From assembly GCA_902765885.1 (NCBI GenBank), contig CACXBN010000233.1, positions 1 to 9,755 of the forward strand: a DNA stretch of 9,755 nucleotides, in the 5' to 3' direction. Source of the DNA: an uncultured Ruminococcus sp. Lineage in GTDB: Bacteria; Bacillota; Clostridia; Oscillospirales; CAG-272. Positions 5,825 through 9,755 of the stretch are shown here, piece by piece. The notes beneath the pieces are model-generated. The model did not search any database and was not told the DNA's origin. It saw nothing but the letters and a program-made list of their open reading frames with translations. A program made the position numbers and the translations under genes. Positions within the stretch are counted from its first letter, which is position 1. Each line of letters opens with the position of its first letter.

Positions 5825-5854
5825 CAGGCACATCCGAATGAAAGGATGTGCCTG
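5825..5854. terminator. Bidirectional terminator between HU and the M42 peptidase gene
   Basis: CAGGCACATCC (5825-5835) and GGATGTGCCTG (5844-5854) form a perfect 11-bp stem around an 8-nt loop. On the plus strand it follows the HU stop by 11 nt and has a loose T-rich tail. On the minus strand it follows the peptidase stop by only 5 nt and is followed by seven uninterrupted T (from the A run before the stem), a much stronger tail. It therefore serves both convergent genes. Confidence 0.9.
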
Positions 5855-5859
5855 TTCCG

Positions 5860-6891
5860 TTATATTATGTAGTTCCACAAAAGATCGAATGTGTTTTTCA
5901 GTCCCGAGATATGTGTTCTTTCGTATCCGTGACTGTTGAGTGTTCCGGGGCCGATCGCAGCATGCCTGATGTCGTACCCCGCAAGGACACTTCCGTCTCC
6001 GTCAGACCCGTAATGCGGAGTGAATATGTCGACGGCAAAATCGACACCGCTGTCTATTGCGGTCCTTCTGAGCTCATCCGTCAGCTCTTTGTTGTACGGG
6101 AAGCGGGAGTCTTTTGCGAATATCGAAACTTTTCGCTCGTCCGAGGTCTGGTCAGGTCCCGTAGGAGCAATATCAACGGCGATAATGTCCTTGACTCCGT
6201 CCGGAAGGAAAGTCGTGCCATGGCCGATCTCCTCATATACGGCAAAATATACATATACATGTCTTCTCGGGACGAAACCGTTTTCTTTTATGGCTTTTAT
6301 AAGAGCCAGAACGGCAGCCGCACAGGCTTTGTCATCCACGAAACGGGATTTTAAATAACAGTTCACATACTCGAATCTCGGATCGAGCCCGATATAGTCT
6401 CCGGTTTCGATGCCGAGCGCACGAACATCTTCCTCACTGTGGACATCTTCGTCAAGGACTACGCAAATATTGGATCTGAAGTCGGACATCACTTTCCTCA
6501 GTTCATCTTCGGTAACATGAACAGATCCGACAGTCCTGCAAACGGAACCCGTGTGAACGGATCCGTCAAAGGAGTGAACTCTTACGTTCTCCGTAAGACA
6601 GTAGAACGGGTACAGACCTCCGACGGGGCAAACGTTGAGCGTGCCGTCGCTGTTGATCTTTCTTACCATGAGGCCTATGTCGTCGAGGTGGGCGGTGATG
6701 CAGAGATCGTTTCCTTCTCCGCCAAGGTCCGCTATAACTCCGCCTTTGTGAGTTTGGTAATGGGGGATGTCAAGCTCATCAAGCAGGCTGCTCACTGTTT
6801 TTTCGATCTCCCTGTTCATGCCGGTGGTGCTGTCAACGCTGAGAAGTTTCTTGAAATAATCGATGCATACGGATTCGTTAAAATAACTCAT
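5860..6891 (-). CDS. M42-family metallo-aminopeptidase
   Basis: This is a 343-aa enzyme, the usual size for M42 (TET-like, formerly glutamyl aminopeptidase/endoglucanase M) peptidases. These are cytosolic, dinuclear-metal enzymes that trim peptides from the N-terminus and often form dodecamers. Visible ligands in order are H68 and D70 in TAHLDDIG, D186 in RFVDDKAC, the catalytic pair E220-E221 in YEEIGHG, D240 in AVDIAP, and a final His in SHGYERTH (H327 more likely than H321). The order and spacing match the family, so the enzyme should be active. The start ATG (complement of 6889-6891) has GAGG 8 nt upstream. It lies 70 bp after alaS on the same strand, with a hairpin in the gap, and converges on HU. 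Peptide recycling is the likely role; substrate preference cannot be read from sequence. Confidence 0.93.
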   Translation of the reverse strand: MSYFNESVCIDYFKKLLSVDSTTGMNREIEKTVSSLLDELDIPHYQTHKGGVIADLGGEGNDLCITAHLDDIGLMVRKINSDGTLNVCPVGGLYPFYCLTENVRVHSFDGSVHTGSVCRTVGSVHVTEDELRKVMSDFRSNICVVLDEDVHSEEDVRALGIETGDYIGLDPRFEYVNCYLKSRFVDDKACAAAVLALIKAIKENGFVPRRHVYVYFAVYEEIGHGTTFLPDGVKDIIAVDIAPTGPDQTSDERKVSIFAKDSRFPYNKELTDELRRTAIDSGVDFAVDIFTPHYGSDGDGSVLAGYDIRHAAIGPGTLNSHGYERTHISGLKNTFDLLWNYII

Positions 6892-6916
6892 ATGAAAAAC
6901 CTCATTTTTTAAATAA

Positions 6917-6948
6917 CAGGCTCACACCCGTATTTTGATGTGAGCCTG
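6917..6948 (-). terminator. Hairpin terminator between alaS and the M42 peptidase gene
   Basis: CAGGCTCACA (6917-6926) and TGTGAGCCTG (6939-6948) form a perfect 10-bp stem with a 12-nt loop. On the minus strand it begins 13 nt after the alaS stop and is followed by GTTATTTAAAAAA-like sequence, only a moderate T tail. The plus-strand side has TTTTGTTT. It occupies most of the gap before the peptidase ribosome site, so it may only attenuate read-through. Confidence 0.75.
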
Positions 6949-6961
6949 CGTTTTGTTTATA

Positions 6962-9595
6962 CTATTTGATCTGAGATGAAAGTGTGTCTGCTGCGGACGA
7001 AAGAGCTGATGAGACAAGAGCTTTGTCCTTGCCGCCTGCAGATGCGCTGTCAGGTCTTCCGCCTCCGCGGCCTCCCGTTACTGCGGCAACGGAGCCTACG
7101 AGTTTTCCGGCATGGGCGCCGCGCGCCACTGCATCTTTTCCGGCTGCCGAAACAAAATTGACATGATCGGCATCGCTGATCGCAAATACCGTAACGGCAT
7201 CGGCGTATCTGTCCTTGATTATGTCACAGATGGACCTTGCCGAATCCTGGCCCATGTTTCCGAGGTCAGCGGTGATCAGTTTAATGCCTTTGATATCGGA
7301 AGCGCTGTTTACGAGATCCGATATTCTCGATTCCGCAACTTTGGAGTTAAGAGAATCTACTTCCTTTTTCAGAGCAGAGATGTCCCCGAACAGTGCAGCT
7401 GCTTTTGCCGGCATGTCTGCGGGAGACTGGACCTTAAGGGCCTTTGCTGTTTCTGTGATGATATTGCTGTTTTCCTTTATAAGCTCAAGAACACCAAGTC
7501 CCGTAACGCCTTCGATCCTTCTCACGCCTGCAGCTACCGAAGCTTCGGAAATGATCTTGAAGAGTCCTATTTTTCCAGTGTTGTCGCAATGTGTTCCTCC
7601 GCAAAGTTCGGTAGAGAAGGAGCCCATTTTGACCATTCTGACTTCTTTGCCGTATTTCTCGCCGAAGAGCGCGATGGCACCTTCTGCCTTAGCTGTCTCT
7701 ATGTCGGTCACTTTTGTTGTTATCGTACTACCGGAAAGTATATTTGCATTGACCATGGCTTCGACAGCCTTAAGTTCTTCATCGGAAAGGGCGCTGAAAT
7801 GAGTAAAGTCAAATCTTACCCTGTGCTCATCCACATAAGATCCGGCCTGCTCGACATGATTTCCGAGTACAGCTCTGAGAGCAGCCTGAAGCAGATGGCA
7901 TGCGGAATGATTTCTGCGAATGGCGTCGCGACGCGCATCATCTATATCTGCCGTAACAGTATCGCCGACATTCAGAACTCCTCCGACGACCGTGCACAGG
8001 TGAAGATATACGCCTTCGGTCTTCTTTGTGTCATTTACTCTGAGCATGGCAGTGTCTGAATATATGTTTCCGACGTCTCCTACCTGACCGCCGCCTTCGC
8101 CGTAGAAGCATGTCTTGTCGAGGACCACTGTGCAGTCTCCTTCGGATACAACGGAAACGGGTTCTCCGTCGACAAGGATTGAAATTACCTTTGCTCCGGT
8201 CGTTTTATATTCGGTATATCCGGTGAACACGGTTTCGGGAAGTGTGGAGATGGCGGATTTTGAAGCGTCGCTCCAGCCCGAAATGTTTTCACGCGCATTG
8301 CGCGCACGGATCTTTTGATCATGCATCAGATTCTCAAACGTCTTGTCGTCGATCCTGAGCTTGCTTTCTTCGGCTATTTCTCTCGTCAGATCTATCGGGA
8401 ATCCGAATGTGTCATAAAGCTTGAAGACTTCTTCGCCGGGAAGGACATCGGTACCGTTCTTAACTGCATTGCTTATCAGATCGGAAAGGATCGAAAGACC
8501 GGAGTCTATCGTGGCATTGAATCTGCCCTCTTCTATGGACATTACTTTCTTTATATATTCCGCTTTTTCTCCGAGTTCCGGGTATCCTGCGACATTTTCT
8601 CTTATCACGACATCACACACATCGGTGAGGAACTCCCTGTTTATTCCGAGCAGCTTTCCGTGTCTTGCCGCGCGTCTCAGAATTCTGCGCAGTACATAGC
8701 CCCTTCCTTCGTTGGACGGGGTGACTCCGTCGCAGATCATGAATGTGGCTCCGCGCACGTGGTCTGTTATGACCCTGATGGAGATATCATCGTTATTGTT
8801 TTCACCGTACTTTTTGCCGCTGATCTCAACTACTTTGTCGAGTATTTTTCTGACACCGTCAACTTCAAACATGTTGTCGACGCCCTGCATTACACATGCA
8901 AGTCGTTCGAGGCCCATTCCGGTATCGATGTTTTTGTGTTCAAGTTCGGTATAGTGCCCTTTGCCGTCGGAGTTGAACTGAGAAAAAACATTGTTCCAGA
9001 TCTCCATATATCTGTCGCAGTCGCATCCGGGCTTGCAGTCCGGTTTTCCGCAACCGTATTTTTCTCCGCGGTCAAAATATATTTCCGAGCACGGGCCGCA
9101 GGGACCTGAGCCGTGTTCCCAGAAGTTGTCTTCTTTGCCGAGTCTGGTGATCCTTTCTGCGGGAACACCTATTTTTTCGTTCCAGATTTTGAACGCTTCT
9201 TCATCATCTTCGTATATTGACGGATAGAGTTTGTCTTCCGGAATTTCCAGAACTTTGGTCAGAAACTCCCATGCCCACGGTATTGCTTCCTCTTTGAAAT
9301 AATCGCCGAATGAGAAGTTTCCGAGCATCTCAAAGAAAGTACCGTGCCTTGCCGTGTGTCCGACTCTTTCAAGGTCCGGAGTTCTGATACATTTCTGGCA
9401 TGTCGTGACGCGCTTGCGCGGCGGTTCGACTTCACCGGTGAAAAACTTTTTCATCGGCGCCATGCCGGAATTTATGAGAAGAAGAGACTTGTCGTTGATC
9501 GGAACGAGCGGAAAAGAGGGAAGTCTCAGGTGTCCTTTTGATTCAAAAAACGAGAGATATTTTTCTCTCAGATCATTTACGGAAGTCCATTTCAT
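6962..9595 (-). CDS. alaS: Alanyl-tRNA synthetase
   Basis: This complete 877-aa class II synthetase charges tRNA-Ala in the cytoplasm. The aminoacylation domain is at the N-terminus, with RVGHTARHGTFFEMLGNFSF (77-96) as the motif 2 region, GSGPCGPCSEIYFD (162-175), DTGMGLERL (224-232) and RGYVLRRILRRA (298-309). A Cys-rich insert (C182, C187, C191, C193) common in clostridial enzymes is present. The editing domain, which removes mischarged Ser and Gly, has its zinc site intact: H563 and H567 in HSACH, and C665 and H669 in CGGTH. The C-Ala domain (about 760-877) carries the Gly-rich GGRGGGRPDSASAGG (841-855). The start ATG has TTGAGGT upstream at normal spacing, with a near-consensus promoter and a leader of about 33 nt. 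It is an essential housekeeping gene; nothing is missing. Long open frames on the opposite strand are antisense shadows. Confidence 0.99.
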   Translation of the reverse strand: MKWTSVNDLREKYLSFFESKGHLRLPSFPLVPINDKSLLLINSGMAPMKKFFTGEVEPPRKRVTTCQKCIRTPDLERVGHTARHGTFFEMLGNFSFGDYFKEEAIPWAWEFLTKVLEIPEDKLYPSIYEDDEEAFKIWNEKIGVPAERITRLGKEDNFWEHGSGPCGPCSEIYFDRGEKYGCGKPDCKPGCDCDRYMEIWNNVFSQFNSDGKGHYTELEHKNIDTGMGLERLACVMQGVDNMFEVDGVRKILDKVVEISGKKYGENNNDDISIRVITDHVRGATFMICDGVTPSNEGRGYVLRRILRRAARHGKLLGINREFLTDVCDVVIRENVAGYPELGEKAEYIKKVMSIEEGRFNATIDSGLSILSDLISNAVKNGTDVLPGEEVFKLYDTFGFPIDLTREIAEESKLRIDDKTFENLMHDQKIRARNARENISGWSDASKSAISTLPETVFTGYTEYKTTGAKVISILVDGEPVSVVSEGDCTVVLDKTCFYGEGGGQVGDVGNIYSDTAMLRVNDTKKTEGVYLHLCTVVGGVLNVGDTVTADIDDARRDAIRRNHSACHLLQAALRAVLGNHVEQAGSYVDEHRVRFDFTHFSALSDEELKAVEAMVNANILSGSTITTKVTDIETAKAEGAIALFGEKYGKEVRMVKMGSFSTELCGGTHCDNTGKIGLFKIISEASVAAGVRRIEGVTGLGVLELIKENSNIITETAKALKVQSPADMPAKAAALFGDISALKKEVDSLNSKVAESRISDLVNSASDIKGIKLITADLGNMGQDSARSICDIIKDRYADAVTVFAISDADHVNFVSAAGKDAVARGAHAGKLVGSVAAVTGGRGGGRPDSASAGGKDKALVSSALSSAADTLSSQIK

Positions 9596-9634
9596 AAAAA
9601 ATTACCTCAAATCTTACTATTTGCACATCGAAAA

Positions 9635-9663
9635 ATTATATCATTTGTTGTTGGTAAAGTCAA
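9635..9663 (-). promoter_or_regulatory. Sigma-A promoter of alaS
   Basis: Read on the minus strand, the -35 box TTGACT (complement of 9658-9663) and the -10 box TATAAT (complement of 9635-9640) are separated by exactly 17 nt, a near-perfect sigma-A promoter. The start should be near 9628, giving a leader of about 33 nt. That is too short for a T-box riboswitch, the usual control of alaS in many Firmicutes. Confidence 0.85.
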
Positions 9664-9682
9664 TATGACAAAAACGCAATCC

Positions 9683-9755
9683 GACGAGCCATAGGGCTTT
9701 CGCAAAGTCACTGGGAAAAATAATGGCTCGACAGTGCAACCAATTTGTCGAGCCA
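9683..9755. repeat. Three copies of a CGAGCCA arm upstream of alaS
   Basis: GACGAGCCAT (9683-9692) is a direct near-copy of TGTCGAGCCA (9746-9755) and pairs over 8 bp with ATGGCTCG (9723-9730). The middle arm could thus pair with either flank, allowing mutually exclusive hairpins. The first copy also sits in a small AGCC/GGCT hairpin (9688-9691, 9696-9699). Confidence 0.45.
9724..9755 (-). terminator. Probable terminator of a leftward gene beyond the right edge
   Basis: TGGCTCGACA (9724-9733) and TGTCGAGCCA (9746-9755) form a perfect 10-bp inverted repeat with a 12-nt loop. Read on the minus strand the stem is followed by TTATTTTT (complement of 9716-9723), the mark of a Rho-independent terminator. 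The gene it would end lies outside the window. A repeat-element end is the alternative, because the stem touches the window edge and may extend further. Confidence 0.6.

Noticed and set aside
5848..6912. Plus-strand open frames opposite the M42 peptidase
   Set aside because: The minus-strand frame has all M42 metal ligands in order; the plus-strand frames show no motif and begin inside or next to the HU terminator.
6956..6984. TATAAA on the minus strand before the M42 peptidase gene as a promoter
   Set aside because: The sequence 16-18 nt upstream (CACTTT region) has no match to a -35 box and there is no extended -10 element.
7112..8059. Open frame of 315 codons on the plus strand inside alaS
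   Set aside because: It lies wholly antisense to the clearly coding synthetase, has a Cys/Phe/Tyr-rich composition typical of a reverse-strand shadow, no ribosome site and no recognisable domain.
8315..9109. Open frame of 264 codons on the plus strand inside alaS
   Set aside because: Antisense shadow of alaS, without a ribosome site or family motif.
1..9755. CRISPR array, tRNA or rRNA gene, insertion sequence or prophage genes
   Set aside because: No regularly spaced repeats, cloverleaf, transposase or phage-like protein was seen on either strand.

Overview
The window looks like a chromosomal stretch of an anaerobic, low-to-mid G+C Gram-positive of the class Clostridia, most likely near the Ruminococcaceae/Oscillospiraceae. 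This rests on the strong AGGAGG ribosome sites, the near-consensus sigma-A promoters, the lipoprotein signal, the HU type, a clostridial-looking alanyl-tRNA synthetase with a Cys-rich insert, and a type IV pilus-like gene set of the kind found in those bacteria. The genus is inference only. No phage, insertion sequence, tRNA, rRNA or CRISPR is visible.

Region 1 (1-373): the 3' end of a plus-strand gene for a histidine phosphotransfer (Hpt) domain, followed by a strong GC-rich hairpin terminator.

Region 2 (374-5294): an AT-rich leader, then seven tightly packed plus-strand genes. In order they encode a lipoprotein with a transglutaminase-like domain, a GspF/PilC-type inner-membrane platform protein, four small single-pass membrane proteins (one resembling DUF4860) and a complete PilT-type hexameric ATPase. 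Gaps are 13-22 nt, and two junctions are ATGA stop/start overlaps, so this reads as one operon building one envelope machine. The striking point is its minimalism. A PilT-class ATPase is the only motor present, there is no PilB, PilM/N/O or prepilin peptidase, and the four small proteins lack a textbook G|xxxxE prepilin leader. This is the best candidate in the window for an incompletely described system.

Region 3 (5295-5854): an intergenic region with an AU-rich terminator candidate, three near-perfect 9-bp A-tract repeats, a sigma-A promoter and the HU gene. A perfect 11-bp hairpin follows and can terminate transcription from both sides.

Region 4 (5860-9755): minus-strand housekeeping genes. 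alaS (full length) has a TTGACT-17-TATAAT promoter. It is followed, across a 70-bp gap holding a perfect 10-bp hairpin, by an M42-family metallo-aminopeptidase gene that converges on HU. Upstream of alaS the window ends with a perfect 10-bp inverted repeat plus a T-rich tract on the minus strand. This is probably the terminator of an unseen leftward gene, and a third copy of its arm lies nearby.
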